Counted from the first letter of the stretch, positions 1 through 11,639 are shown. The stretch: DNA of 64,000 nucleotides from Drechmeria coniospora (GCF_001625195.1 NC_054390.1:7165222-7229221); one strand, 5' to 3'. A program made the numbers and translations. Notes: a model not told the origin generated them from the sequence alone.

Positions 1-3000
1 CCAGGAGGACCCAGGCCCTGGGCCCGACCGACGGACACGACCCCAACGCGATAGATGGCCAACGCAAGCGGAGCCGCCTCGGCAACGACCGCCCAGTTGG
101 CTCCGGCCTGTCTTCGGGGAATCCCTTGCTGGAGCATTGCCGTCGGGTCCTCGAACGACGGCTTCAGTCTTTGGGTGGTGCGGCTGCGCTTTCACCACTG
201 GCGCGGGCTCGATACAAGCTTCTGTTCGATGCCTGTCGCAAAGACAACGACCTCCCGTATCTCGTCCTCCACCAGCTCTTCTGCCTTTGGTCCGTGAACA
301 AGAAACGTGGCCACGAACTTGTCGACGCTGATGCCGAAGCCATCGATTCGGCCTGCGAACTCCTATCGTACACACTCAGAAGCAACAACGATCTGCGTTT
401 AGACGACCTCACCTGGTTCGCGACGTTTCCCTTTGACCAGAAAACGATGGACTTGTCGCGAGACGATGTCGATATTTCGGCCGCCTTTTCACAAGTCAAA
501 GCTTTCCTGGCTCGGTTCGCCGTCCAGTGGCAGCGCCTACTCGGCGAGATCGACGCAAGACAATACCCGCTACTTGTTTGGGAGCTGAAGAGCATCCTCA
601 TGTGCACATCACCTATCCTCCAGGATGTATTGTTCCGCTCCAGTCGCCGCCGGCTTAGGATCGACGATCAGAATGCCGACGAGCTGCAGCGGCTATTCGC
701 CATGGATCTGGAAAATGAGAACTACGGGACCCTCTACCAGACAGAGGAGGCTCAGTTGACGAGGCGCCTTGAGCTGGCGAAGCGGTATCAACATCTTATC
801 CGCCTCTCGCGTGAGCCTCAAAGCGGTAAGTCATATCCTCCGTCACCGAGCCGGCACCCTTGCTAAAGTCAGTCTCTACTCAAAGGGACCTCGTCGACCT
901 CCGCCGTCAGCATACACCCTGCCCCGGATGTCGGACCGCTACCTCGTTTAGCGTCACCGAGTGTACTGCTGAGCGCGACAGCAGCATCGCAAACCCCTGT
1001 TCGATCTCCCGTTCGCCCTCCTGTTCGCCCTCCCGTTCGCCCTCCCGTTCGCCCTCCCGTTCCACCCGACGCGCGACAGCCCGTGCCACCCCCCGTTCAT
1101 CCCGCTTTCCGCGCTCCCCTTCAACCCACGGCACAATCTCCCGTCCTGCAAACGCAACATCCGCTGCAAGCGACGCCACAGCAGATCCAAGCCATCCCCT
1201 TGTCTCCCGCTGTGTCGTCCGGTCCAGGCCCGGCCGGTTTCAGCATGGCACAGGAACCTAACCGTCGCAGTGCTTCCGGCCCAACAGTCCAAGGCAGGTT
1301 CATGCTACAAAGCAACGACCGGCAACGATCGCATGCGCCTATGCTTCCCAGAGGCATGGATGGCCATGAGGGCGCCGATATGGGGGCTCCAGTGCCGCCT
1401 TGCCCAAGGCACCACGTTGCAACGACGCAGCATCCACAAAGTCCAATCCCGTCGGCCATGGGGCGACCAAATCAGGTCACTACCCAGATCTTGCCTAACC
1501 ACAATCCTTCATGGTTAAGCATGCCGCAGAGACCGGGTCTGAGAAACGCACCCCAACAGACGGCACAACGGCTAGTATCAGTTGATTGGACTGCGCACCA
1601 GAATGACAACTCGGTGGATCCATACGCGACTCCGCTCCCTTCTCATCCACAGCAGCTCGTTCCTGCCTCCTGGCAGTATCCGCAGTGGGTTCCGAGCGAC
1701 GGCCATGCTCCGATGCAAGCCGCAGGTTCTCACCATCCTCATCATCCACCTCACAGATACCGCGGCGCATCTTCGGCGAGCATGGATGAGTCGCGCCGTC
1801 AGCAGCTGCCGGTGCTCCAGAGGGCTCCGATGCCACCGATGTCTCGGGTGTCCCAGAGTTTGCAGGCTCCTCAGTGGCCCCAGAGGTCGTCCAACTCGTC
1901 GCCATGCCAGTTTTCGGTTGTCCCGCCTTCCGAGGCTGAGTGGCCCCGAAATCCATACGACTGGACCTCCCTTGTACCCAGCCTCCACCTGATTCATCTT
2001 CGAAGCCCTAAAAGAAGGCCTGCCGACCTGCATAAGGCGTACTTTCAGTTCGTCAGTCACTTTGCCGTCCAGCCCATGAGAGCTCCTCCCCAGCGGGGGC
2101 TTCGAACCTTGCAGTTCACCCTGTCAGGCGATGACTATGGCAAGATCTCGGCCAGTTCGGCACCGCAAGGTCTCCAGCCCGCGCCGTACTCGAATGGATC
2201 CACGCGATATCGCCTTCGCCTCTGCCGGAAGCCGCAGCACACGGCCGAGGTGAAGTCAGGCGATTGGGCCATCAGTCCTACCTTTTGGCCCACATTCATC
2301 TTCCTTCAGCACAACGGGGAAGCAGTTTTCCCTCGTCGGCGCCATCATTTTCATCACGACCTGCCGATCGAGCTCGCAAACTCGGCTCGCCCAGGCCTGA
2401 ACGAGGTGAAATTTAGCTTGCCTGCGGTGCCCGAGAATATGGACAGCAAGTGGACCTATTTCATCGCCGTCGAGGTAATTCGCATGCTTGATTTTGCGGC
2501 GACCCGGTCAATCATTGAAGGAAGGGATCATTTTGACGTGCAATCGACCGAGAAAGAAATCGAGCGACGGTTGAAACTGGACAATTCCGAGGACCTGGTC
2601 GTCGAGAACAATACCCTCCGCGTCAGCGTCACCGATCCGTTCACGGCCACGCTCGTCACCACGCCTGTCCGTGGGGATGATTGCAAGCACATGGAGTGTT
2701 TTGATTTGCAAATTTGGCTCCAGACGCGTGATGGCAAGCCGTCGAGGCAACGTGGAGAGCCGAGTCTGGTGGATGGTTGGAAATGTCCGATCTGCGGACT
2801 CGACGCGAGGCCCACCAGCCTCCGCATTGACGACTATCTTTTGGCCGTTCGGGAGGAACTCGCGACGCAGGGGGCAATGGATACGAAGAGCATTACCATC
2901 AGGGTTGACGGAAGTTGGACTCCGGATGTGGAAGCCGACGACGTTGATGAGGCAAACCGGTCTACCTCTGAGTCTCGGGAGGCGACTGGGGCGGTAATTG

Positions 3001-3056
3001 CACCTCAGCAGCCACCGACGCCGCAGAACCACATCGTAGTATTAGATGACGATTGA
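1..3056 (+). CDS. PIAS/Siz-type SP-RING (MIZ zinc finger) protein, 5' end outside window
   Basis: Probable SUMO E3 ligase or MIZ-type chromatin regulator acting in the nucleus. The frame is open from the first bases, so the true start lies upstream; about 997 residues are visible. I place one 60-nt intron at 826-885 (GTAAGT donor, GCTAAAG branch, AAG acceptor), which restores frame around an in-frame TAA at 864. The middle is a long Pro/Gln-rich, low-complexity region, including PVRPP repeats encoded at about 1000-1060. The SP-RING lies at about 2670-2830: C-K-H-M-E-C-F-D, then W-K-C-P-I-C-G about 30 residues later. The stretch between the two metal-ligand groups is longer than in yeast Siz1, as in the fungal ZMIZ-like subgroup. 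The end of the protein is acidic. Family assignment is firm; the substrate is not readable from sequence. Confidence 0.85.
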
Positions 3057-3685
3057 CATGGAGCATTTATTCAGAAAAACACTGCCCTTCAAGGGCCAAT
3101 GGAGAAGCGGGGGACTTGCTTAGTGCGCGCATGGAAGTCAGAAGGAGGGAACATTCACTGCCTATTACGGTGTTCGACGATGATACCCGGGACTTTAGGG
3201 AACGACCGGCGTGCAAGGAGGAGCTTGATTAGCGGCCAGGGCGTTCGGGATTTGTGGACGATCAGCTTGACTACATGGACGAAGACAAGTCTTGGCTCTG
3301 TGCGTCAGGGGGCAATGATTTGTACGATGGTGTTGATTGGCATCGGCGCCCGAACGATATCACATCACGACTTCATGCCCTCCAACCATGTTGTGCTAGC
3401 TTGACAATGCCATCATTTGGAGAGAATAAGACGTCAATGTTACCATGTGCAACGGAGTGTGCGCAACACTCGTCTCCGTGCCTCACATTCGTGGTAAAAT
3501 CTTGAGCGAGTGTAGTCAGTTACGCATGAATTATCGGGCACTGCTGTGATATTGAGCAAAAACGGCGCCAGCGTTCTGCTTGAAGCGATTTGACCAATAG
3601 CATGGATGAGAGCCTAGGCCTACTTTCAGCTTATGGTCAGGATGAGTCTTTCTCAATTCCCGACACTGCACGCAACGAATCATGG
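3057..3685. other. intergenic, convergent 3' flanks
   Basis: This stretch lies between two convergently transcribed genes. I see no coding frame with family similarity, no tRNA and no repeat here. It presumably holds both 3' UTRs. Confidence 0.5.
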
Positions 3686-4599
3686 TCATATTTTCGCCGG
3701 CGGACCCGAACCCGGCGGCTTCGTCGACGTCTCGGGATGGCCTCCTGCTAGATTTAGCCCCGTGATCCTCTCCAGTTCCTCCACCGCCTCGTGCGCTTTC
3801 CCGAGGTTCACCTTGAAGGTCTGGAAGCCTTGCCTCTTTGCGGCTCTCAAATTCTCACCAATGTCGTCAAAGAAGACAATATCGCGAGGCCGGATGCCCT
3901 CCTGCCACTCAAGCAGCTGTCCGCGTGGCGAACTGGCGTTGTCTCGTGCAAACTTGTCAAGCATCGTGACTGTGAGCTGGTATATTCGAGGATCGGGCTT
4001 GCGGACGCCGACGTGCGCTGATGAGATGAAGACGTCGAAGAGCGCCCGGAGGGGGTGCTTGAAGAAATCGGGCGTGTGGAACTGGTGACTGGGAGGAAAG
4101 ATGACGGTGTTGCTCAGGGCGCCCAGAATATACCGGCCACTCTTCCGGAGCTTCTGCAGTGCCGGGTACATCCACGGGTCAGGCGCGTGCGACTTGGACA
4201 TCATTTCGTTGAACAACCACTCCCCATGCAGGGTGGGGAGGGGTGGGATGCCCCTGGGGAGCTTCGGGTTCTTTGCCTGCTCGTTTTCATAAAAGACGTT
4301 CCAGAGGGAGGCGTCATGAAGGTCTCTATTGAAGCCGCGAAAAAAGGATTCATCCACGGTGATCTCGCCCCTCTCCAAGCGGTGCCAGGATCCATTGGGA
4401 GCCGACTTGGAGATGGAGAAGTTGATCCATCCGAAAGGGATGCCAAGACTGGATTCATAGTCCAGTATGACCTGAAAAGGAGACGCCACCTGCGGGTGGC
4501 CGTCAGAGGAATGGAATTCTGAGCGGAGTCTCCGCAATCGAGACTTACACAGACACCTCCCATGTCGAACAGGAGCACCTTGGGTTGCTGAGACGCCAT
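3686..4599 (-). CDS. HAD-like hydrolase, subfamily IA (epoxide-hydrolase-N / ACAD10-N type)
   Basis: Predicted cytosolic phosphatase-like hydrolase of 284 residues. Exon 1 is 4549-4599, encoding 17 residues that end in FDMGGVC. A 59-nt intron (4490-4548, GTAAGT donor) follows, and exon 2 is 3686-4489. I chose the upstream acceptor because it keeps VASPFQVILDYE, the usual family reading. Motif I is LLFDMGG with the nucleophile at Asp12; the second Asp of the classic DxD is absent, as is normal in this branch. Motif II is GALSNT, motif III is RKPDPRIYQL and motif IV is FFDDIGEN. The segment GWINFSISKSAPNGSWHRLERGE is typical of fungal members. The natural substrate is unknown. The gene faces the SP-RING gene tail to tail. 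Confidence 0.85.
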
Positions 4600-5483
4600 C
4601 CCCACGTCCAGGGAGGCTACGTACAGAGTGCGATGTGGTCAACGACGGGGCACTTGATGACGGAACAAGAAAGAAACAATCGGCGTCGACAAGAATGGTT
4701 GGCTTCCTCGCATGCGGACACAATCATGTGGTTGTGACGGAGTAAATTGGGCTTGAACTCGTGTTTGAATGGCATATATTATTACGCCGTGATGGCGTTT
4801 ACCTTGACATTGCACCGTGCGGCATGTGGTCAGCAGGGGCGTACTCGTACTGTAGACTCGCATGCACTTGCAGTTGTGCCGCCGTAGGTGGACATGTAAT
4901 TACTTCATAACTACTCCGTACGGAGTATTCTTTTAACTAATTACCTACAAAACACTATAGTGGGTATGTGTACAAGTACTGTAAGCAAGTGTACTTCCTT
5001 ACAGAGTAATAATAATACTGCACAACTACTTAGGCACGTAAGCTTGGAGTCCTACGTACTGTACAGTAGTTATTAGTAAGGCTGTAACTACATGTAATAT
5101 TACTTGTGAGCTCCGTACATGCACAGGATCATGTGCTTACTAAGTGCACCTACGGAGGAGGGTAGGCGTAAGTACATGTACATGTACTCCGTACGTAGCA
5201 TGTATGAGTATCCTGCAAGTTGCAAGTACTGTACAGCCGAGGCATGTCCAACGGGTCCCAGCGAAGTGGGGCGACTGGCCCGGAGTAGTGGGAGGGAATC
5301 GCGCGGTAGGTCATGTGACGGACTCGTCACCAACCCAGATATGCCATCGTCGTGGTGGGGCGACAAGTCAACGTTAGGGCTTGAAAATATCCCCCACCGA
5401 AAATTGCATTTGCCGTTCCGACACCACCAACCTCAAGACCAAACCACAAAGTTTCCGGCATTCGTTGTCAGAACATCGTTACA
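4600..5483. other. intergenic, GTAC-microrepeat rich; promoters of HAD gene and rpl5
   Basis: Divergent promoter region between the HAD hydrolase and ribosomal protein L5. About 4840-5230 is AT- and GTAC-rich, with several copies of TACTCCGTA/TACGGAGTA, including an abutting inverted pair near 4914-4930. The pyrimidine-rich stretch just before 5484 (5390-5480) fits a ribosomal protein gene leader. No coding frame is supported. Confidence 0.5.
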
Positions 5484-6617
5484 ATGGTGAGTTGAGGCCT
5501 ATCCAGAGCTCGCGCGGCCTCGTCCGTCGGGCATCAATTTCGGCGGCAGAAATGCCAATTGCTCGTGGTCGTGTGGGTCAATGCAAGATGCTTCGGGCCA
5601 GACGAGCAAGTCTGAAGCGCAAATTGCTGATCCGGGGAATGCGCGATAGGCTTTCCACAAGTTGGTCAAGAACAACGCGTACTTTAGGTGAGTGCCTCTT
5701 TATGGACATGCGACTTGGCCGACGGTGAAAGGCCCTGCTGACGGCCGGCCAGTCGCTACCAGACCAAGTACAAGCGGAGACAGTCCGGCAAGACGGATTA
5801 CTACGCCCGCAAGCGCCTCATCACCCAGGCCAAGAACAAGTACAATGCGCCCAAGTACCGCCTCATCGTCCGCTTCACCAACAAGGACATTGTCATGCAG
5901 ATCGTGTCGTCGGAGATCACGGGCGACAAGGTCATGGTGGCGGCCTACGCTCACGAGCTGAAGGCGTACGGCATCAAGCACGGCCTGACCAACTGGGCCT
6001 CGGCCTACGCCACCGGTCTCCTGATTGCCCGCCGTGCCCTGAGCAAGCTCGGCATGGACAAGGACTTTGTCGGCGTCGAGGAGGCCGACGGTGAGTTCAC
6101 CCTCACCGAGGCGGCCGAGACGGCCGATGGCGAGCGCCGACCGTTCAAGGTGTTCCTCGACGTCGGTCTGGCCCGCACCTCGACGGGTGCCCGTGTCTTT
6201 GGCGCCATGAAGGGTGCCTCGGACGGCGGCATCTTCATTCCCCACTCGGAGAAGCGATTCCCCGGATACGACATGGAGTCCAAGGAGCTCGACGCCGAGA
6301 CTCTCCGCAAGTACATCTACGGCGGCCACGTCGCCGAGTACATGGAGACGCTGGCCGACGACGACGAGGAGCGCTACGCGAGCCAGTTCCAGAAGTACAT
6401 TGACGACGACGTCGAGGCCGACGGCATCGAGGACCTCTACACGGAGGCCCACGCCGCCATCCGCGCCGACCCTTGGAAGAAGGTGGAGAGCAAGAACAAG
6501 AAGACCAAGGAGGAGTGGAAGGCCATCTCGAAGAAGCACATGGCCACCAAGCTCACCAAGGCCCAGAAGGACAAGCGTGTGCAGGAGAAGATTCAGAAGA
6601 TCCTGGCGGAGGAGTAA
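5484..6617 (+). CDS. rpl5: 60S ribosomal protein L5 (uL18)
   Basis: Component of the large ribosomal subunit that binds 5S rRNA and, with L11, forms the 5S RNP loaded during subunit assembly. There are three exons. Exon 1 is only the ATG (5484-5486). A 163-nt intron (GTGAGT donor) leads to exon 2 (5650-5687), and a 65-nt intron leads to exon 3 (5753-6617). The spliced product is 301 residues, the normal family length. It begins [20 protein letters not shown] and carries the conserved [28 protein letters not shown] and [15 protein letters not shown] blocks, followed by a Lys-rich C-terminus. The start is fixed by family alignment and by the clean donor directly after ATG. I looked for snoRNA C and D boxes in the first intron and saw no convincing pair. 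Confidence 0.95.
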
Positions 6618-7747
6618 AAAGTCGAATCTCTTGGCATGTGCTGCAACGTTTAATACGACGGGTTTGGGTTTGGAGTTTTTGCGCCGGGGCATCGTCTACA
6701 TTCAGATGCAAAATCCATTGAATTGACACCAACCCGGCAAGCCATGACACGGCCTGGTGAACGACGGGCAGCGTTGCCATGCGCCACGCTTGATTGCCGA
6801 CCCGTGCTGTCTTTTTTTCGTGCGTAGTCCTTGACGGCTTTCACTTCCGTTCACCTGGGACATTTTCGTACCAATGTTGTTTCTGCCTGCATTCATCGTG
6901 AGCGCTAGCCACAACGCTTCCAACAGCGAGGGGTTCGACATGCTCTGTCAGATACTTGGCCTTGGGCAGGGGAGGACTGAACTGGTCGCGCCAGAATATT
7001 GGAAAGGCCTACCTGTACAAGTCTTGCGTGGAAGTTTGCGCACATGCGGGCACATTTCCTACTTGCTAAATACTACTGCGCAGATGGATGGAGCAAGTGC
7101 GAGTAAGAACTCCTCCGATCAGTACTCCGCATTACCTTGCAGCCAAGCAGCAACCTGCGACAGGAAATATGGAGTACTTTGCAAGCACAAGCTCACACTG
7201 TATTGCACTTGACCAAGGTATTCATATACATGTGTGCACGATCAGAAAGGGGCTGTGCGGGAAACGCTGGAGGCCCGTCGGGGCTGGCGATGCTCGTGCC
7301 TGACGACGAACAGATGCACCCTCGTCGTCGGCAGCAACCGTACGAGAGCATCAAGCTATCTTGTTCTCCGCATAAAGGCACAAGAAAGAAACCGTCCGCT
7401 CGCAGGGATATCAAGCATGGGCGAGGGCGAGCACGGTACGGCCATGGGGGGGGGGGGGCAGGTCGCTTCGGATACAGGGTAAGGTGGCCAAAAGGGGCGT
7501 TGCTTTCTCAGCCTGTCGAATTCTCAAGTACGAGTGCAGTTGAAAGGTAACTGCCCCTAGTGATTGCACTTGCTGAATTACTTGAAGTAATATTGCATCA
7601 ATCTTCCGTACTCTGCGCAGTAATTGCTAGGTATGCGGTGTGCTTTGGTCAATAAGCACACCAACAGCACACCTGCAATAGAACCTGCGCAGATGTGTCG
7701 AGAGTACCTAGTAGGTACTAACTTGGTAGGTGTAGGTGTACTGTGTA

Positions 7748-7791
7748 AGTACAGTACAGTACAAGTACAAGTACAAGTACAAGTACAAGTA
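7748..7791. repeat. ACAAGT/ACAGT microsatellite
   Basis: Tandem GTACAGTACAGT passing into five to six ACAAGT units. It is built from the same GTAC core that dominates this intergenic DNA. Confidence 0.8.
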
Positions 7792-8404
7792 GTTGCCTAA
7801 GTGTACAAGTAGTAATACTCCAGTTTCCGCACATGAATGTAAGTGCAGGTACATCTACCGCAGCAATACGTACCTAGGCACCGAGCAGGTAATTACGGAG
7901 TAATACAGCTTTGCACCTACAGAGTACGGAGTATTACAGGTAGCCAATTACTACTCTAGTACTCTGTAAGTACAGAGGGAGCCGACTTAGTAAGTACCTG
8001 CCAAGGCCACGTCGGTGTCGGCTATATGCCATACGCAGATACGAACTGGGCGAGCGACCGAACCAGTAACATGCACATGTACTCCGTACAGTGGATGACG
8101 CTTGGCAACTCGCCACCATGCGTCAAGGATGAATACGAAGAATGATTTCCTTTTCGTACGTCAGAAGCTGGCAGTCATGAGCTCGACAAGTCGCTGGTGA
8201 TGACTTGCCCGGTAGAGGGCGGCGGCCTAGCAGGGCATACCCCCGCAAAGCAAATAGACTTCCTTGGCTTCCTTGGCTTCCTTGCGCGACAAGGCCCTAC
8301 GTCTGGCTGGTCCAAGGAGCTACGGCGAAATTATGAGACAACGTGGCGGGCGGCAGGGACTGGGCAGTGAGTGAGGACAGGCTGGACACTCAACACTGGA
8401 TCCC

Positions 8405-8532
8405 CGACAACTCGACACTTGACAACTCGGCACTCGACAACTCGATGCTCGACAACTCGACGCTCGACAACTCGACGCTCGACAACTCGACGACTCGACC
8501 CGACAACTCGACCCGACAACTCGACCCTCGGC
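8405..8532. repeat. minisatellite of ACAACTCGAC-type units upstream of GT17 gene
   Basis: Around ten imperfect units of the form CGACAACTCGAYRCT, then a shorter CCGACAACTCGA variant. The array ends about 150 bp before the GT17 start codon, so it lies in the promoter or leader. Confidence 0.8.
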
Positions 8533-8687
8533 ACTAGACACTCGACAACCAACTCGGTCGTTCGACCAACGAGCAGCTGACGTCAGCTTGACCCTCCCAT
8601 CGAGGCGATCGCGAGCCAGCCGAATAGCAGCAAGGTCAAGTCTCCGGCCATGAGGGTCACGGGCAGGTGCTCGTGAGAAGGACCGTC

Positions 8688-9836
8688 ATGGCCCCCCGAA
8701 CCCCCCTCGTCATCGTCTTGGCCGCGTCCGTCGCTGTCGGCTGGTTCCTCTCCGGCCTGCTCGGCCTGCTCCCGCCGCTTCGCAGCTCGGCGGCGGTCCA
8801 TCGCATCTCGGCCGACGACCTAGGCCTCGCGCTGCCGCCGCTCAACTTCTCGTCGCCGCCGTCGACGGACGCGCACCGGGCCTACTACGGCTCCTCGGCG
8901 GCGGCGGCCTTTTGCGCCGCCCACGGCTACGCCGTCTTCGAGCCGCGGTCGACGTCGGGCGAGCGCAAGATATACGACCTGTTCATGGTCAACTCGGAGC
9001 TCGACTTTCTCGAGATCCGCCTGGCCACGCTGTACGAGCACGTCGACTACTTCGTCATCGTCGAGTCACCGCGCACCTTCCAGGGCCGCGTTCGGAACCT
9101 CGTCATCCGGGACAACTGGCAGCGCTTCGCGCGCTGGCACGACAAGATCATCTACCACCTGCTCGAGTTCCCCGCCCACTTCGCGCCCGTGCGCACCTGG
9201 GACTACGAGGACCTGCAGCGGGACGCGACCTTTGCCCAGGTCCTCCCCCGGCTCGAGGGCCGGCAGGCGCCCGTGACGGGCGACGTGCTCGTCGTCGCCG
9301 ACGTCGACGAGATACCTCGGCCGGAGACGCTGCTGCTGCTGCGGACCTGCGCCTTCCCGCGCCGCCTCACGCTCGCCTCGCGCTTCTACTACTACTCCTT
9401 CCAGTTCCTTCACGTCGGCGCCGAGTGGCCGCACCCGCAGGCGACCTTTTACGAGGGCCCGGACAGCACCCTGCGGCCGCGGGACCTGCGGGGCGCCAAC
9501 GGCGACGGCCGCTGGAGGCGCGCGCGCGAGTCGGGGACGCTCGGCAACGCCGCCTGGCACTGCAGCAGCTGCTTCGCCACCGTCGACCAGTTCCTCGACA
9601 AGATGGCCAGCTTCTCCCACATGTGGATGAACGAGCCTCGCTACCGCGACAGGAGGCGCATCGCCGACGCCGTCCGCGCCGGCCGCGATGTCTGGGGCCG
9701 GACCAAGGACCACTTCCGCCGCGTCGACGGCAACTCGGACCTGCCTCCGGTCCTGGCCACCGACGAGGGCAGACGCAGGTTCGGCTACATGCTGAGCCGG
9801 GACGGCGAGAGCGCCGGCTTCACCGACTTTCCCTGA
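8688..9836 (+). CDS. GT17-family N-acetylglucosaminyltransferase-like protein
   Basis: Predicted Golgi type II membrane glycosyltransferase, related to beta-1,4-mannosyl-glycoprotein N-acetylglucosaminyltransferase. I take the first in-frame ATG, 8688, giving 382 residues. Residues about 6-30 form a single hydrophobic signal anchor (LVIVLAASVAVGWFLSGLL), followed by a luminal domain. GT17 hallmarks are KIYDLFMVNSELDFLEIRL, FVIVESPRTFQG, the metal/nucleotide-sugar motif VVADVDEIPRPE, FYYYSFQFL, GNAAWHCSSCF and the late FSHMWMNEPRYRD. There is no intron. The gene is extremely GC-rich at third positions, which opens long shadow frames. The acceptor substrate cannot be read from sequence. Confidence 0.88.
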   Translation: MAPRTPLVIVLAASVAVGWFLSGLLGLLPPLRSSAAVHRISADDLGLALPPLNFSSPPSTDAHRAYYGSSAAAAFCAAHGYAVFEPRSTSGERKIYDLFMVNSELDFLEIRLATLYEHVDYFVIVESPRTFQGRVRNLVIRDNWQRFARWHDKIIYHLLEFPAHFAPVRTWDYEDLQRDATFAQVLPRLEGRQAPVTGDVLVVADVDEIPRPETLLLLRTCAFPRRLTLASRFYYYSFQFLHVGAEWPHPQATFYEGPDSTLRPRDLRGANGDGRWRRARESGTLGNAAWHCSSCFATVDQFLDKMASFSHMWMNEPRYRDRRRIADAVRAGRDVWGRTKDHFRRVDGNSDLPPVLATDEGRRRFGYMLSRDGESAGFTDFP

Positions 9837-9865
9837 CGTCGGCCTTTCCGGAACACCTTCATCTG

Positions 9866-9950
9866 CGAGCAGAGTCCAGTTGTCGTGGCTGGTTGACCGT
9901 TCTCTGCGTGTGCTCGCCACTGACGTTGCTGCCTGTCAGGTCGATGCTCA
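9866..9950 (+). repeat. dispersed repeat B, copy 1
   Basis: About 85 bp starting GCGAGCAGAGTCCAGT and including GGCTGGTTGACCGTTCT. It matches 12738-12830 with few differences. Its function is unknown. Confidence 0.75.
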
Positions 9951-10330
9951 CACCACATGTACAGGCACTCCGAGTAGTGCAGAGGACAAGGTGACAATAC
10001 GAGTCCTTCGCTAGGCACACCTACATGGCATCCATGCACTTGGACGGTCCATGTCCTCGACCGGTACTGCACATGGCATATTTGTGGCTTGGTCTGCAAT
10101 AGTTGGACCGATGGCGGCTGCTGGTACGGCGTTCTTGACATGTGCCACGCATGCATTTAGGAGGGGAGCCTAAACTTGGAAGGGATGAAAACTGTCTGCA
10201 GAATGCCTCTTGTCGTCTTGCCGATACTGCCTCGAAGCCCCTGGCGCATATGCTTGCAAGCAGTTGTCCCGGCACTTGCGGAACTGGCCACTTGAATCGA
10301 TGCGTCCGACTGGACTCTACATTCCCGTCG
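9945..10330 (+). repeat. duplicated block, copy 1 (pairs with 13940-14320)
   Basis: Roughly 380 bp that aligns with 13940-14320 through shared landmarks in the same order: TACAGGCACTCC, ACATGGCATC, GCATGGATTTAGGA-like, AACTTG.AGG, TGCCTCGAAGCCCTGGCG and the CAGTTGTC..GGCACT segment. The copies are diverged. This copy lies just upstream of a broken secreted-protein gene. Confidence 0.75.
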
Positions 10331-10369
10331 GGACGGCTGGAGTGAATACTAGCATAAATAGAGGCCTTG

Positions 10370-10934
10370 TTCCCGTCCAAGATGCTATCCGTTCTGCCAT
10401 CCAACATTGCCGACAATATCCTATCCAGCACAGGCCATTTTACTATTGCCCCAGAGTCTCCCGAAGTCTTACCATACTCGCCTTGACCGTGAATCTTTCC
10501 AACGCCGTCCTCTTCGCCACTCTTGCCTCGACAGCCAGCACAGTTCGCCGCCGAGCGGTTGATGAATTTGAAATGCAATTGCAGAAGCAATTCTACGCGC
10601 CCGTCGCTACTTTGATTTCGGGCCTTGAAGCTGGTAATAGTAGTAAGACTCTTACCGGCCCTGTTGCGTCTTTTCGAACGGCCATACAGGGGACGCCATG
10701 CCATATATTTCCAAGACGAAATGGGCCGAACTGAATGCTAGTTTTGACCATGGAAGGCTGAACTCGAAGCCTCAGGAACTGGTTACCACTATACGCGCGG
10801 CCCTGCTGGGAAGCAAGCAAGAGGTTCAAGCAAATAGGCACTGCGAGGATGCCATCATTGCCATTTGCTGTCTTCAACATATTTTCGGTATCTTCGCTCA
10901 CTTTGCTGCCCAGGAAATACATGCATGTGAATGA
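10370..10934 (+). pseudogene. degenerate small secreted protein paralogue (copy A)
   Basis: Relative of the intact genes at 19348, 22816 and 24458. The coding remnant starts at 10489, where the family ATG AAG is read as GTG AAT, so the start is lost. It then gives NLSNAVLFATLASTAS (signal-peptide region) and EFEMQLQKQFYAPV (the family FY.P block). A frameshift near 10690-10735 moves the rest to another frame, which reads LNSKPQELVTTI, the CEDAI cysteine block and HIFGIFAHFAAQEI. A premature stop at 10932 removes the C-terminal cysteine segment. The 5' flank from 10370 (ATGCTATCC... TATCCAGCACA) is shared with copies at 11660 and 17790. I call it dead because of three separate lesions. Confidence 0.75.
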
Positions 10935-11034
10935 ATAGCAAAATATATGTGCATGTACAGCACTAGTAGGGTGGTCAGCATGAATAACACGGAGAAAAAC
11001 TCGTTTAGTAGAGGCACTTATTTCTGACGCATCC

Positions 11035-11345
11035 GACCATGTTTGATTCGCTGGTGGAGTCTATCGAGCGAATGCCCTGCCATCATTATAGAGTATTCGG
11101 TACGGAGTACTCCGTACAGTCCTCCGGATCAATACTTGCAAGGTCATGATGCTTGTGCGCTCGTGGACCAGTTGGCCAATCCGACGACCGTATGTATGGT
11201 CGGATCCGTGGCTTCGCAACAGGTGCTCAACAGCGTTCGGTAAGGACTGTACATGCATGTTAGTACTTGTGGCCCTAACGAGCGCATGGAGTACTGCTTG
11301 CTCACTCGCGCATCAGCTTGGTGCATGTACTTGCAAGCACTTGCA
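11035..11345 (+). repeat. dispersed repeat A, copy 1
   Basis: About 300 bp with landmarks GATTCG.TGGTG, GCTTGTGCGCTCGTGGACC, TTGGCCAATCCGACGACCGT, GGTCGGATCCGTGGCTTCGC and TTGCTCACTCGCGCA. Related copies are at 12215-12450 (+), 18595-18850 (-) and, in part, 17935-18015 (-). No coding capacity is evident. Confidence 0.75.
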
Positions 11346-11639
11346 GCGATGCCCAACACGTCTACCTGGGCGGCCGGCTGCCATGCTCGGTACCGTCGCC
11401 CGCCCCTAGGTATAGTCGACAATCGCTCAAGAGTAGATTGATCCATGGGATATATCGACAGCCTTCGCATGCATAGATAGGCGTAGACCGAGGCAATGCG
11501 TGCATAGTGTATATGTAGATATATAAGTAAACCCAATACAGCTACGCTGAGCGGTGGAGCATTAGGTGCTGAATCATGTCCTTTCTCCCCATCTCCTGCT
11601 CTGTCGCTTCAACGGCCGGAGTGAGCGAATATTTGCAAA

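Larger units (their letters stand above)
6618..8687. other. intergenic, repeats only
   Basis: No gene is supported. The stretch holds a poly-G run near 7447, an ACAAGT microsatellite, several TACGGAGTA motifs (7870-8090) and a degenerate minisatellite close to the next gene. A short upstream ORF (8650-8676, out of frame) precedes the GT17 start. Confidence 0.5.

Noticed and set aside
5487..5649. Possible snoRNA in the long first intron of rpl5
   Set aside because: No paired C (RTGATGA) and D (CTGA) boxes with terminal stem were found.
5700..6692. 330-codon minus-strand frame over ribosomal protein L5
   Set aside because: Antisense shadow of a GC-rich, highly conserved ribosomal gene.
8650..8676. 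Upstream ORF before the GT17 start as regulatory
   Set aside because: Only eight codons, in GC-rich DNA where such frames are common; no evidence it is transcribed.
8912..9994. 360-codon Arg/Ala/Pro-rich frame overlapping the GT17 gene
   Set aside because: Shadow caused by very high GC at third positions; the GT17 frame has all family motifs.
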